Source: Ancylostoma caninum
Lineage: Eukaryota; Nematoda; Chromadorea; Rhabditida; Ancylostomatidae
Assembly (NCBI GenBank): GCA_037903475.1
Contig: JBAJFG010000562.1
Span: 3,578,501 to 3,642,500 of the forward strand
Length of the DNA stretch: 64,000 nt
Direction: 5' to 3'
In this document: positions 35,000 to 47,352 of the stretch, piece after piece
Numbering within the stretch: position 1 is the first letter of the stretch
Layout of the letters: every line of letters begins with the position of its first letter
The notes under the pieces: model-generated
What the model was told of the DNA's origin: nothing
The model's database searches: none
Seen by the model: the letters and a program-made list of their open reading frames with translations, nothing else
Position numbers and translations under genes: made by a program

Positions 35000-37338
35000 T
35001 GCCACAAAAGACAGCATGCGATGCGCGCGGAACAGCGTTACTTGGAAGCGCCGACTCGGCAGGCGCGCACATGCCGTACCAAAATTTATCGATGGGAACC
35101 ATGAGTTTGAGGAAAGGGAACTCTTTTCAGGAATGTTTCTATTGTTTTCGTCCGGGGCTTCAATTTTGGTCGGACCTTGCCTTTACGGCGCTATATTCTC
35201 TGAGGGGTATAGAGGGGTATAACAGCTACCTTAGACTTAGAAATTGAACTTCAATGCGTGAAAAGCTGTTTGCTCGAAGCATCTATGAGCAGAATGTAAG
35301 AGGTGCATGCGAAAACTACCGAATGAATTACTATGGAACATCAAGTACCTTATTCCCCGAGCACCACACTTTCTCCGCCATCGCATATGTATTTAAAGAC
35401 TACAATAACAAAACTTTCCAGGGGAACTTTTTAGGCTGTAACTGTCCACATATTCACAGCAGTTTGTTTATCATTCCTCTAATGTATCACATTCCTCTTT
35501 TCTAATTAACATGATTCTGCATTTTTTCACTAACACTCTCTGTTGGTTTCTTATTGCTGTTTGCCATCAGCTTGTAATGCCTTCGTCAAACCTTAAGTGT
35601 TACGATAAAAGTCAAATAATTAAACGAAAACAGATAGGTTAATCAACATCAATACCCTGTAACGAGCCCCTGAATATTAGTCCACTTCAAAACAGGGTGA
35701 TGCTAACCTATGCGCAGAAATGTTACTGAGGTTGAGGGGTGATCTTTGCTCTTATCTAATTCATCTCTGATGTCGACTTCTGGCTTTTCCTATGATTGAT
35801 TTTCTATAATTTTCCCCTAGAAATTGGGACAATGGAAGGGGCTCGTATAGCGCTGGCTCATTCGTATATCTGCGGATTCGTTGGTTTGAAAAGGCTTCCA
35901 TCATATAAGCAAGATTGCATGGTGCAAAAAATAAAATAAAAATGGTGGAAGAAATATGGCCCTCCTACTGAGGAACTTCTTCGGATAATTTTGTATGTCG
36001 AATGCAGCCCAAACAGCGCCGTACGTGGAGTTCAAAGCCTAAGGACATCTATATACCTCCACTAGCTACCATCCTACCCTTAATGGCTGCCAACTTCCTT
36101 CAGTTGTTGCTGATAAGAGGAAAGCTTCACCAGCAATTGAGGGAAGGATAGAGGCAAGTGACGGAACAGGGGAAACCCCCTAAAACAGGCTTCTACCTCA
36201 TGGTGTACGGTTCTTGTCGAAAAGGTAGACGGATTACGCGTGCGGTTTCATAGCGTCACGGTCGCTTAATCGTGCCGGGACCTACTCGACGCTCTCATTT
36301 GGGGCATGCTTTCTCTGCATCCATCGTTCAGGTCTCACCACGTTTTTGGAGTCACTGAATCCGTCTTTTCGAGAAAGACTGTAAATGGTGAAGCGACGTA
36401 ACTGGCCCTTCTTTGCCAAATCTCTCAAAAGGGTTTTTGAAGGCACTCATACACGCTGTGACATAGCGAAATTCACTCATTTCTGTTGACTGAAAATCGA
36501 CTTCGTCATATTCTGTGTGAAAAGAAATGAGATCCTGATAGTGGAGTAGAAGCTATAATTATATCGAATTCAATAAAAATATGCACAAACAACGAACATT
36601 AATTTTTGCTTTCTGATGCCTTCGTAATGACCATCTCAACTTAATTTCGTCATAGTATCATAAGCTCAAAATAACCCACACGATATCCGAATAGCTTTCC
36701 CAAAGGACTGCTCCTGCCTTCCGATTACTAGTACCTAGAATGGGTTATCTTTATAGTTCAGCATAGTGCACTCTACGGTGAGTTCCGGTTATTCGCCCAA
36801 TTACATTGTTTTCACTCCGATACCTTTCCTAAACGGAAGGATATGCGTAATTCTATAGTAGGTGTAGAGGAAGTGATCAAGGTGGTTCAGCGTATCGCCG
36901 TCAATGAGATTATTCTTAGTTCGTTACTCCGAACGAGAGGAAAAATTGGCGTTTGACATGATTACTGCGTAAATTACGCGTAATTTGTGGCGGATCGTCA
37001 ACAAGTTGGGAGCAACGTGTTCTCAGTCTGTAGACATCATTTTCTTGCCCAGACTGATTGGAGGGATTGTGTTGGCGAATGTTTTTAAAGGGAATAGAGC
37101 ATATGTTAGGTGAGCATAAACAAAAGCAAACAACATACCAGTACTGAAAGAAATCGGAATCGTCAACGTCAAGCATGATTATTCGAAGAAAGGTAGTTTC
37201 ACTATCAAGGGATCTGCATCAGTTGCTTTTGTGGCGCTTTCAAGTGCTTCCAAACATATCGGGTTGATTGGGAATTTCTCCGATTGGTCACTGCGAAGGC
37301 ATCAGAAAGCAAACATTAATGTTATTTCGTTGTTTCAG
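35000..37338. other. No gene recognised; one repeat shared with 42548
   Basis: The plus strand at about 35080-35215 reads a hydrophobic stretch (GMFLLFSSGASILVGP) but no domain or splice partner supports a gene. The segment 36190-36362 ('gtagacggattacgcgtgcg...') resembles 42548-42715 in order and sequence and is a dispersed repeat. Earlier exons of the unknown gene at 37339 may lie here but were not identified. Confidence 0.4.
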
Positions 37339-40300
37339 CGCATTTCCCAGAACTCTTGGAAGATTTTCTCTTGTTAGCTCGGTTAGCGAAAAGGTGAGAT
37401 ATACAATGAGCGTCGATGACGGTGCGTTTTCCGCCGACACCGGAAGAACGCGACGTGACCGCCCCGCTCGAGCTGGAGCGCTGTACTGGCAAATCAGGGT
37501 TTTCTTGATAGTTTTCCCATCATAGAAGGGAGTACTAAACATCTGGTTCAACGTCCATTTGGTTGGAAAGTAAAGATAAGATAGAATCTAACGGCGATTT
37601 AATGATATTTGATGTCAACTATCAAGAAAACTTACTAACAATCAAGAATACCCCGTGGTTTGTTGTCACGGAGAAGCACCCTCATCGATGCCTACTGTTG
37701 TACAACTTCTCCAACATGCAGTCCCTGTTGTTCTAGCCGAAAAGAATCGGAAATCCGTCTGGTAGGGGACCGGAAGTTTACAGCGATATTCGTTTTTTTT
37801 TTCTTAAATACACCGTAAACGCATGCCAACAACAACAAAAATACGGGAATAATATGCACTAAGATTGATAGCGAGGGAAAATTCTGAAAAAAAAATGTGT
37901 CAGCAAGCGTACCGTGAATAAGAGGAAAAAGTGAAAGATCAGCATTAGTTTCTAAACAACTTTTAGGACTTGGGAAGACAAAGCATTTGCCGGCTTGTTG
38001 TGTGATTTCGTGCCGGCGCAGTTACAGGGCAACTACCTATATCACTTCTGATCACTTCCAATGCCTCCACTTTTACGAGTCGTCAGTGTACTTGACGTTA
38101 GCACATTTGAACTATTTTAGACGGTTCAACAACGACTTCTACAATCTGCTCGGAAAGTACCAGGAACGACCAGTGAAGTGAGTGTTTTTTTTTCGTCAGA
38201 ATTTGAAGGTTTCCAACTTGTCTTAGATTTCTCCAGTAACATTCTCATACTTTTTTCGAGCACATGATGTGTTATATATTTAGTAGAAGCAATTCTTCCA
38301 CTATAATGCAGAACACTTTGAAAGAAGTGAAAAGATATGAGGCTAGTGAAAGCCTCTATACTTTGGACCGAATAAAAATCGAATAATTTTGTAATTTTGA
38401 TTAACAATTTGGGATACAATTCAAACATCCAGGTATTCGAGATTGAGAAAGCTCTAAAGCTCTTCTTCTCTCTCATACAGCGCTACATTGGCCTTTAACG
38501 TTTGACACTTCGAATCTTCCATTTGTTCGAAATATTCAATATTCGAAAGCAAAAATATCCAATTTCGAATAATTGGAAAATTCAAATGCTCCAGCATTTG
38601 AGGCTAGGATAATGCTGCAATTCCCAGTTGCGCTCACAAACTGGAATTATCCCAAACTCATCATTGCGTAATACGACTAAGAGCTTCTAGTAGCCGTGAA
38701 AACAAAAAAGAACAAAGACAATTCTCTCTCATCGTTGCATCTACACCTTTACTTTTCTAGCACTGTAGCGTGACAGAAAGGAGAATGCTGTTGAATGCAA
38801 TGGCAATGCAATGTGATGCACAGGCTTCTTGTATGAGGAGGTAAATGGCGCTAGGGATAACGCCACTTCCCACGAACGTATGAGCATGCGCAGGATATCT
38901 AACACTGGATTCCCATATGTTACGTATTCCCTACCCCTAACTATCCTTACTTCATTGAAAACGTCGAGCACGTCTTGCGAAACGAGCTAATGACTACCAG
39001 AACAAGGTTGGTTGAACAGCCTGGTAAGTGAGTTGTCACCACGCAAGCCTGACAAACAACTTCTACAGGATGCGCACGAATTACTGGCGCGAGGTTTTTT
39101 TATCCCCAATCAGATATGATTGAGCAAATTCCCAAGTCATGTTGTAGGTGTCTTTGCTTGAGCCACCTCCACCATAGACATTATCTGGATTCCCAAATGA
39201 CCTCTTCCTGTGCCTACACAGGCTTCAGCAAATCTCCAGGTCAAATCGCTGGTGACACGGGGTCGGTTACAGCTCCCTTCCTTTCAAGATTTTCTGGGGT
39301 AGGCTTCAGAAGACTCCGACCATCCATGCATTATATGTCACGACTAAGTCTTAGTTACTAAGCGCTCATCGTGGATCGGACCGCCAAATGATTAATGTAG
39401 TGAAAACAGGTTTTCTATCTAACAGGCCATTTTTGTCATTTTTTTCTGCAAACTCAGGACTGATGATCAGTAGTAAAAGCAAATGTAGTGAATGTTTTGA
39501 AACCGTGGAAGACACCCAATCCTACGGGTAAAAAGCGGCAAACTCGTTCAGCCCCAGTTTACAAAGCAAAATTCATTCAAAAGTGGTTTCACTGGTGATT
39601 TCCTTAAATTTTGGCTCACTTCACGGTAGGAGTTGCTCCAACAAACATACCCATGACATGGCCTTTGGATTCGCTCAATTACCGCTGATTGGGGCTTAAA
39701 AAATCACGCGCCAATAATTTGTGCGCACCCTGTAGCTGCAGGACTAGGGTGAAACTGAAGTGTTGGCTCGACTCTGAAGTTTCCTAATGTCGTTTATGCA
39801 TTTTGTTCCCCACTAAGGAAACATATACATACTAAGTTGTGAGAACATCTACGAAACTACAATGTCGAATCATCACATTTTCTTAAATCAATGTTTGTAG
39901 TACAGCAGCAGGGATACTCCTCTCGAATGGCCCATTATATGGTAATAGTCTCTCATTATTTATCGAAATAATTGAGAGTCGTGCACGAGTACACTGCTGC
40001 TTGACCTTTTAATAAATTCTTTTGTAGACGGCTCCAGACGAGGTTGCCCTTCCTGGAGGCATTATGATTCAGTACACTGGCACTTCATCATTCACCCTAG
40101 GTGTTGACCATTGGTCATTGTTGAAGTAATATTTACGAAGGAAGTACACAAGAACAATGACAAGCACGCCACGGTTTTGCATATGGATGTCAAAAGAATG
40201 GATATCCAAAGAAACGTCCTAAAGAATAAGTAATCAAGGTTTGGGGTCCTTCCGCCCTTGCGGTTTAGTCTTAAAGTCTCAAAAATCGTTCTCTACTTAC

Positions 40301-43300
40301 TCCTTCCTTTGACGTTCTCACTAATGTTGCCCTGAGCTAGAAATTCTAACGAAGAAGAAAAAACACCAGATGAATGGGGATTTCCTATTTGTGGGCTGTT
40401 TTTGAGAGCTTGCACACAGTGATTTTTTTTCGTAGTTCGCCGCTGCTAAGGTTGAAACAAGTTAGTAGGTAACCCCAGTTCCACAGGATCGTTGGAGAAT
40501 AATTTTAAAAAACCTTGTTTTAACATATCTTGAAAAATAGAGAAAAAATACGACTCTTGTGATTGAGTCTAAGGAGAGTCGGCCGGTGGCTGGCGGCGAT
40601 TTGAATTGAAAATATAACAGTTGTTTGCAAGTTTAGTACAAGAAGAAAAAAAAACCAGAAAACCCTATAACAAGATTTCGGCGTCAAGAATGAGCTCCCC
40701 CCCCTCATTCAAAAATTTCCCTGATAGATAATTTGAACGCTGTGGATTCTCGGATGTGGTCAGAATTGCTACTGTGCTCATTTCTTCCATAAGTTGAACG
40801 CAAACCGCAAAGGAACTAGTAATAAAAGAATGGACAGAGTGGGCCTACCGCACCGCGAGGGTGATGCGGCGCGGCCCTCCTTTGTCACCAGTGCAATGTC
40901 GATTGGCATTCATCGTAAACTTTGCATCATCCGTAACATTTCTCAGTCTTTTTTTGTCTTGAATAGCGCGCAAGAATTAGTTTCAGTGTTAGCGACATGA
41001 AAGTAACGTAATTAATTCGGCAACAAAGTTCACTATGCTGTTCCTCAGCACCAAAATAAAACTCCTCATAGTGCAATGGCCGAATAAACGCACACGAGAA
41101 CGTCCCAAGAATGATTACGTATAGACGTCCTCTTACATAGTACCTCTAACGACTTTTTCCGGTTGAACGATGTCCTCACCCTCCCCCACTGTCTTTAGCT
41201 CATCATTTGGAAATCGTCATCTGAATATAATCTTAAAAATCAGAAGGAAATGGTACATAGGGATTTTGCGTTCTCATCTTGAGTAGCACATTGTCAATGT
41301 AGCGTACATGCTCTATAAAAAGTTTGATTATGTCGTAATTTCATAAAAGCAGCTCGTGATAGATGTTGCCATTTTCTTATTGGTGTTTGATTAGTTATTG
41401 GTATCAACATTTAATTTAATACATATGTACGACTGAGTTCAGAAGTCAATTCTTTAACCCAAAAGTACATGATTCTGCGGAGACGAAAAACCGCATTTTA
41501 TTGCACTTTCAGTTGGAGATTTTGAAAATTTGAGGAAATGAGGTAGTTTGAAGTCACTCATGCGATTTTGACAATTTTATGCAGATAGAAGACTAAAAAT
41601 GTAAAAAACAAGCAATAATAAGAAAGAATTCCTACATATAAATGGTGGACATGAATGGCACCATCTTTTTCTTGGACCCATCCACGGCCATGGGAGTGGT
41701 TGTTCCTCACAAAAAATTGTATAAGTAAACTTCTTAGGAGCGACTGATGCTAGTGAACCTACGTTTTAGCTGCAATTAATTGGAGCCAAGCTTTGCAACG
41801 GTAATTTGCCACGTCAATGGCAATTTCATACTTTTCATTAGGGCAACATTTACTGAAACTCCCCATCCATAGCGGAGATCACCCATGTGGAGAGGATTGT
41901 CGGAAGGTGGACATCGCAAGGCAATCAAACGTCATTTTTGCCACAGAAAAAAAAACTGCGAAACATGATATAGTCATTTTAATGTGAAATTTTTGCAGAA
42001 CTTCTGACGAAAGAGCCTATAGCCTAGAGAAGTTACTGTGGCAGCCTAGTTCAAGCTACGAAATCAGTGGCTTTGATGTTTAGGGATCTTAAACCCACAA
42101 TCTAAGCATAGTTTGACGTCCCTCTAAAGAGCTACACGAGTCATTGGAACATAAAATCAAACGGCACACCAACTTACACCCTTCAGAGAAACTCACCCCT
42201 AACTCTGATAACTGTGCAACACGAACGCAGCTCGAACGGCGTAATGGTTCGAGTAGAAAGTAGAAACGCTGGCAGCAACGATTTCCAGTTGCTGCCATCC
42301 TTCCCTCGTGTGCTGCTCAAGCTTTCGTCCTTTTAGCAGCAATTGCTGAGCGATGGCATTGAGATGGCAACAATCGAGGGGAGGATGGCAGCAACTGGGA
42401 AGCATTGCTGCCAGCGTTTCTACTCGAACCATTACGCCGTTCGGGCTCCGTTCTTGCTGCACAATTATCAGAGAATAACTTAGCTTTTTTCGCTCCATAA
42501 ACCAGTTACAGTTGGTGCGGCAAAGTAAGCAAGTGATCCAGTATGAGGTAATAAAGGTAACAGTCGTTGTGGAAAAGATAGACGGAATGCGTGTGCGGTT
42601 TCATACCGTCGCAGCAGCAGAATCGCGGCGAGACCCATTCGACCCTCTCACTTGAAGAATGCTCTCTCTGTATCTCTCGTTCAAGTCCCACCGCATTCCT
42701 GTAGTTACGCAATCCGGCACTATTCCACTTGTTCTGCCGCAAAATCTCAAAATCAAAAATTTCCCTAAAACTTTGTCTAGGGGGGTTATTTGACATGCTG
42801 ATCACGAATATCACATTGATTTTGCATGGTAACCCCATTTGGGTAGGGTTACGGTAGGGTGAGGGTAAGTATGGTATCTCACAAAAACACCTGAATTTTT
42901 GTCCACGGGGGTTTTTCGACATGCTGAGCATGAATATCACATTGATTTTGTAAGCTGAAAGCAATTTGAGATTTCCCTGTAAAGACGTTATCGCTGCAAA
43001 ACAGGGAAATGTGCGGCACAATGGCTTCTGGGGTACTAAATAGGTAAACCGAACTTCATCAGTACGGGTCGTGTAATAGAAGGATGGCGGTGTTTCGTGC
43101 ACTTGCTCTTCGTCGTTTCGAGGAAGAACTGATGGACTTTACCCTGGCGGAAGTGTTCGATAAGATGAGGTTGAGCGACAGCGACTTCGAGGACTGGTTG
43201 AGGACAGTTGCACTGCTTGGCACTCCGAGGTAATAAAACTTTTTCTACTCGTGCTTGTTTGTAAGTTTCCAGGAGAAAATCGGTGATTCACTTGCAAAAC

Positions 43301-46300
43301 TAGTCTGACATTCGTGTTCAACACGTGAGGAAACCCCCAGGGCAAACTACGGACGGATCTGGTTGGCTACTGCACTTACCCTAACCCTACCCAAATGGGG
43401 TTGCCATGCAAAATCAATGTGTTATTCGTGATCAGCATGTCAAAAAAACCCCCGTAGACAAAAATTCAGGCGTTATTGGGAGATACCATACTTAACCATA
43501 CTTACCCTTACCCTACCGTAACCCTACCCAAATGGGGTTACCGTGCAAAATCAATGTGATATTCGTGATCAGCATGTCAAATAACCCCACTAGACGAAGT
43601 TTTAGGGAAATTTTTGATTTTGAGATTTTGGGGCAGAACAAGTGGAATAGTGTCCGCAATTCGTCTATCTTTTTAGGAAGGACTATAAGTAGGCTACTAA
43701 TTTGGCAAATCTCGGCTTTCCCATTTCACATTTAAGCTCGTGTAAGCTGGTGCTTCGCTGGGTCAGAGGCACAAGATCGCGTTTTGGTGATATTTCAGTT
43801 TTCGGTCGCTATCTAATTACTCGTAGCTTTTTTATATAGGGTTCAAATAGCAACCTACAATAAGCTCCATCTAAGCTACAGCGTGGCATTTTCCATGAGA
43901 CATTCACTCAATGTTTCCTCTTGTTTTCTTTTGGCATTGCTGATGGAGATTGCTATGATAAATAACACCTCTGATGCCTCGACGGCTTCAACGAAACACA
44001 TTTTTATGGGTTCGGCTTACTTTTGACGGCTGCACAAACCACAAACAACAACAGACGGCTTCGTCGAAGTAAAGCCTTCGACAATACGCCTTCTGCCCGT
44101 CGAAGCACATACAAAAAACATCAAGAACACATCATGTACAGTGCTCCATTTGTTAGTGGAATGAGTTTTTCAACCTATATACATATGATCACTACTACTG
44201 GAGGAATCAAAGTCTGTGTTAAATGACGCGCTAGTCGAAAGAAGCCTTACGAATTGATAACCGGAGGAAATGCGCTTATTAGTGGCTAATACTACTGAGC
44301 TAGTCCTAATTCGCTCGTTGCTCCTCAGCATCACATCCGTGGGTTCTGAGCTCAGAAATGTCTGTGATAGGGGTGAAGCTTCATTTGCGACAAGAACTGT
44401 TGGGCTATGTATGTATTGGCAAAGCATTAAAGCAGTGCAAGGGTACTTTAAACTAGAGGCGTGCGTGCGTCAGACTTACAGAGGATATTCCATGAAGAGC
44501 GGATGACGTGGAAGGAGGATATCTGAAAATCGCCACAAATGAAAGTCGATCGCGACGATTTGAAGCGCAAATGCACGCTTCAATAAACGATTGCGTCTCA
44601 TCTGCGTCTGGGCTGCGTCAAGAAGGAGTCTATTTTCCCCACAAATATAAGTAGTCGTACGTCTAAGGCACGCACGCAACGAGTACGTATAAATTGTCCT
44701 TGAAACCCAGTTGTATAGCTAATATTACACCACAGATAAGATGGAGGAGACTGCAAAGTGCATATTTCCTGGAATTTTCCCTTTTTTCAGTGATGAAAAC
44801 AATGTTTCAATCATAAAAATGGTCATAACACGAATGCCAAACACCTTTTGTTTTATGCAGTACTTTTCCTAAAAACGGAAACAGATATAATGATGTTGGT
44901 GTAGTGTTTCACAGTAGTAACAGTGTACTGTAATGACAAAGAGTTATAAAAATAGCATATAATTTCAACAAGGAGTACAACCTGCATATGACGAAGGCAT
45001 GCTCTTACCCTCCTGCAGCCTTGCTTGTCATGGGGCAGAGCCCATAAACCACGGAAAATCTATTGCCATGAATTTTTTTCTGGGTTTTTTATCCTCCAGC
45101 AGTTTTCTTTTATCTCGTTTACCCAAAATTTATCTGTGTCCATCTCCACTTTAAGATTGAACCCAATGAACGACTCTAGTGAACAACTTGATTAACAAGA
45201 ACTACATAGTTCTCAACGCAGTAAAGTGGAATAGCTGTACCACGAAAGAGTGTTGATGGTTACCGTTAATGAACTATCAAGGTGGTTAGCATAAATTGGA
45301 TAAATCATGCGAGTAGAAACGTTGATATGTACACTTGTTACTCTCTGGTCTAATCGCAGAAAAATGTCATTAATGCTGGGCTTTCGCTCCTTTTCCTCCA
45401 CCACCACGTTGGCGAGCTACTCTTCTTGGCTCTTAGCCCAACCGAAAAACAGCGTCAGAAACACTGCACAAAAGCAGAATTTCATTTGAATATTCCTAGA
45501 CGTCTTTGCATTTGCGTGGTCAGCAAAAATCAGCTTGATGCAGCTTAAGAACAGACAAATCCACCCTCTTTGATGCCGATTTCATTTGAAATGAGCCCAG
45601 AAAGGGTTGAGCCGCTGAACGACGTCAGGAGAGATGCGTCAATCAGAACAGCTTTCGAGACGTACATCACAACGCAGCTGTATTCTCATGGGGCGGATGG
45701 GGGGAGCACATTATGCACAAAGAAGAGGATCAGCATCTGTCATTTAGAAAAAAAACCAAAATTTGGAAGTCAGAAGATGAGAAATTTTTGAAACAATTGA
45801 GGTTAGGTTGGGCAAAATGATGAATATGGCTCGGCAAGTTATAGCAAAGGCAGTGTGTCACCTCGTTTTGTGAGCTGGAAATACCAGCAGACTCTGGACC
45901 TCCTCGTCACGCTAATTCCAAAGATGTACTTCAAAACTCATGAGAATGACGAAAACCCCGTTTTCGAAGGGTCCGAAAGTGCTGTTCACGGATCACCTGG
46001 GCGGAGCGGTCCGTGAATGTGCTGGCTGCCCGCCACGTCTGCAGCGTTGGCCAACACGTCTAGACCTGTCCGATCGATGAGATCAAGGCTTCACGCATCC
46101 GCTGGGCTCGACAAACTGTTACGAATCCCATCCCGAAAAACATTTAAAGTACGATTTAAAGACCTTTTTGTAACATTTTAGGTATACCGTTGGATTCAGC
46201 GTGTCGAGGAGATTCAGAATCTGGTAAAAGCTCAGACACGAAAACGAGGTGACACACTGCCTTCAATAGAATAGTGGAACGAAGAATCTTGGGGACTGTC

Positions 46301-47352
46301 ATTAACTTTTAAAACAACGATTTGTTTTTGGTTTTATTTTTCTACCAAGACTCTAATATGTGCTTACTGGCTATGCGACCCCTCCTTCCGGACAACACAG
46401 CAGAGGCCTGGGAACCGGAGAAAAATGACCGGGCAGTATCTACTCTGTGCAAGGGAATACTTAACGAATAAATGAGATAAAATAAAAATGAGTACTAATA
46501 CTTAACATAATAGATGCTGATCCAGTACCTTGTTACCTTGTTATCTTTGCATTATATGGAAGGAGCGACCATGAGCTAACCTACAGCACACCTAAGGTTG
46601 TTCAATGATTCGTAGAACCTCGCTGTACCACTCACAAAGTCTAAGCTTACCCATTCCATTACTTATAAAGAATACGACTAAAAGCTGAAATAAATTTGGA
46701 AAGACTACACTTATAGTATTTATTTTATTTATTCGTTACAGGAATGCGCTGAACATCAGAATTGACCAATGCAGTCAAATGTTTACAACTGAAACAGAAG
46801 AATACTGAATTTGAACAAATAAACACCAACTAAAACTCAACGATGGGTGCTTGACGGAGACACTGAAATTTTTAACATTTAGCACCAAAAATTCTGAAAT
46901 TTGACTATCTGTGCATCCTAACATTCTGGTAATTCTGTAAGGTTCAAGTACTATCCAAAAAAGAGCTAGTTCTTCCCAGGAGGGAACAGTTAAAGGTCAA
47001 AAGCAAGTACCCGCATCGGCCCTTCGGCTATGATGCCCTTCGTCTCCTCATCACGGTACACAGTATAATTTAGATAAATAAAAAGATCAGTGAGTAATAC
47101 ATCCCTATATTTCTTGTTCACAAAATATGATTCTGAACTCCTTGTAGTGGTCATAGCCGCTTTCAAAGCATTTGACTAGTTCCTGTTCTAGGAGGTTTCC
47201 CGCAGGACTCTACTTCTCGCTGATGGGTGAAGATCTGACGGATCCAAAACCAAAGTATGTTTTCTAGCTAACGAAGGAGAAAGTGAAGAGAAAAGCGTTT
47301 ATATTTTAGAAGACCAGAGGACGACACCGACTACTTGCTTGGGTCACACTAG
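37339..47352 (+). CDS. Unrecognised gene, 3' four exons
   Basis: Four exons fit together in phase: 37339-37393 (HFPELLEDFLLLARLAK), 38121-38177 (RFNNDFYNLLGKYQERPV), 47192-47254 (RFPAGLYFSLMGEDLTDPKP) and 47310-47352 (RPEDDTDYLLGSH, stop TAG). All splice sites are GT/AG, and the split codons AG|A, AA|G and AA|A give sensible residues. The first exon starts inside a codon, so at least one exon is missing upstream. The intron 38178-47191 is about 9 kb and holds several mobile elements; a short unrelated gene boundary inside it cannot be excluded. The product ends in an acidic tail after a modestly hydrophobic segment. I do not recognise the family and assign no function. Content near 38980 (ARLAKRANDYQNK in one frame) looks like a further decayed copy of the first two exons. 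Confidence 0.45.
38178..42200. other. Presumed intron sequence; no complete element recognised
   Basis: Apart from the exon-like relic near 38970-39010, I see no supported feature. An open frame just after a TTTTGTAG at 40022-40026 (PDEVALPGGIMIQYTG) looks somewhat protein-like but ends in a stop and has no partner. Confidence 0.4.
42203..42474. mobile_element. MITE with TIR 'ctctgataac', copy 2
   Basis: Left 'ctctgataactgtgcaacac' pairs with the inverse of right 'tgctgcacaattatcagag', and the pairing continues through 'gaacggcgtaatggttcgag' and 'tagaaacgctggcagcaa'. The centre contains repeated 'gcagcaa' words. It is longer than the related copy at 9183-9370 because the subterminal region is better preserved. 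Confidence 0.8.
42718..43652. mobile_element. Inverted-repeat element with a small open frame at its centre
   Basis: The arms 42718-42965 and 43405-43652 are inverted copies: 'cactattccacttgttctg' pairs with 'cagaacaagtggaatagtg', and 'gcatgtcaaataacccc'-type blocks are shared. The arms contain runs of 'taccctaaccctacccaaat'. The symmetric centre near 43185 holds an open frame at 43084-43233 described separately. Arms plus central coding sequence suggest a DNA transposon derivative. Confidence 0.75.
43084..43233 (+). CDS. Small open frame inside the inverted-repeat element; possible transposase N-terminus
   Basis: ATG 43084 opens 49 codons (MAVFRALALRRFEEELMDF... then LSDSDFEDWLRTVALLG) and meets TAA at 43231. 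A donor GTAATA overlaps the end (CCGAG|GTAATA), so this may be a first exon and not a whole protein. The acidic and aromatic composition is unlike chance sequence here. The pattern 'xFDKMRLSDSDFEDWLRTVALLG' resembles the N-terminus of ISXO2-like (Merlin) transposases, which precedes a zinc-binding segment. That resemblance is weak and no DDE part is seen. Confidence 0.35.
   Translation: MAVFRALALRRFEEELMDFTLAEVFDKMRLSDSDFEDWLRTVALLGTPR
43653..45341. other. No gene recognised
   Basis: No exon chain or complete element is supported. The GC content rises around 44000-44700, where open frames on both strands lack domains. Confidence 0.4.
45342..45485 (-). pseudogene. Possible secreted-protein first exon interrupted by TAG
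   Basis: On the minus strand ATG at 45485 encodes MKFCFCAVFLTLFFGWAKSQ followed by EE, a textbook signal peptide, and then an in-frame TAG at 45417-45419. After the stop the same frame continues with coding-like sequence (VVVEEKERKPSINDIFLRL) to a possible donor AGA|GTAACA at 45341. This may be a nonsense-mutated secreted protein, a sequencing error, or chance. No downstream exon was identified, and no family is recognised. Confidence 0.4.
45844..46266. mobile_element. TTAA-AGGCAG family element, copy B
   Basis: The left end 'aggcagtgtgtcacctcgtt' is the exact inverse of the right end 'aacgaggtgacacactgcct'. Flanks are GCAA and TCAA where other copies have TTAA, so the target site has decayed. 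The interior 'ggtccgtgaa', 'gttggccaacacgtc' and 'gatcaaggcttcacg' matches the copy at 61084-61516. Confidence 0.8.
46267..47191. other. Presumed intron; no feature recognised
   Basis: AT-rich DNA without recognised exon or element, ending in the acceptor TTCTAG at 47186-47191. Confidence 0.4.

Noticed and set aside
35080..35215. Hydrophobic frame as a membrane protein
   Set aside because: One hydrophobic stretch only, no splice context, and a stop follows at once.
40022..40128. Exon-like frame PDEVALPGGIMIQYTG after a TTTTGTAG
   Set aside because: It ends in a stop with no upstream partner in phase and no family I can name.
42506..43102. Minus-strand frame of 198 codons
   Set aside because: It runs through one arm of the 42718-43652 element and a dispersed repeat shared with 36190-36362.
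43375..43530. 'taccctaaccctaccc' runs as interstitial telomere
   Set aside because: The unit is not the nematode TTAGGC telomere repeat and the runs are part of the inverted arms of the element.
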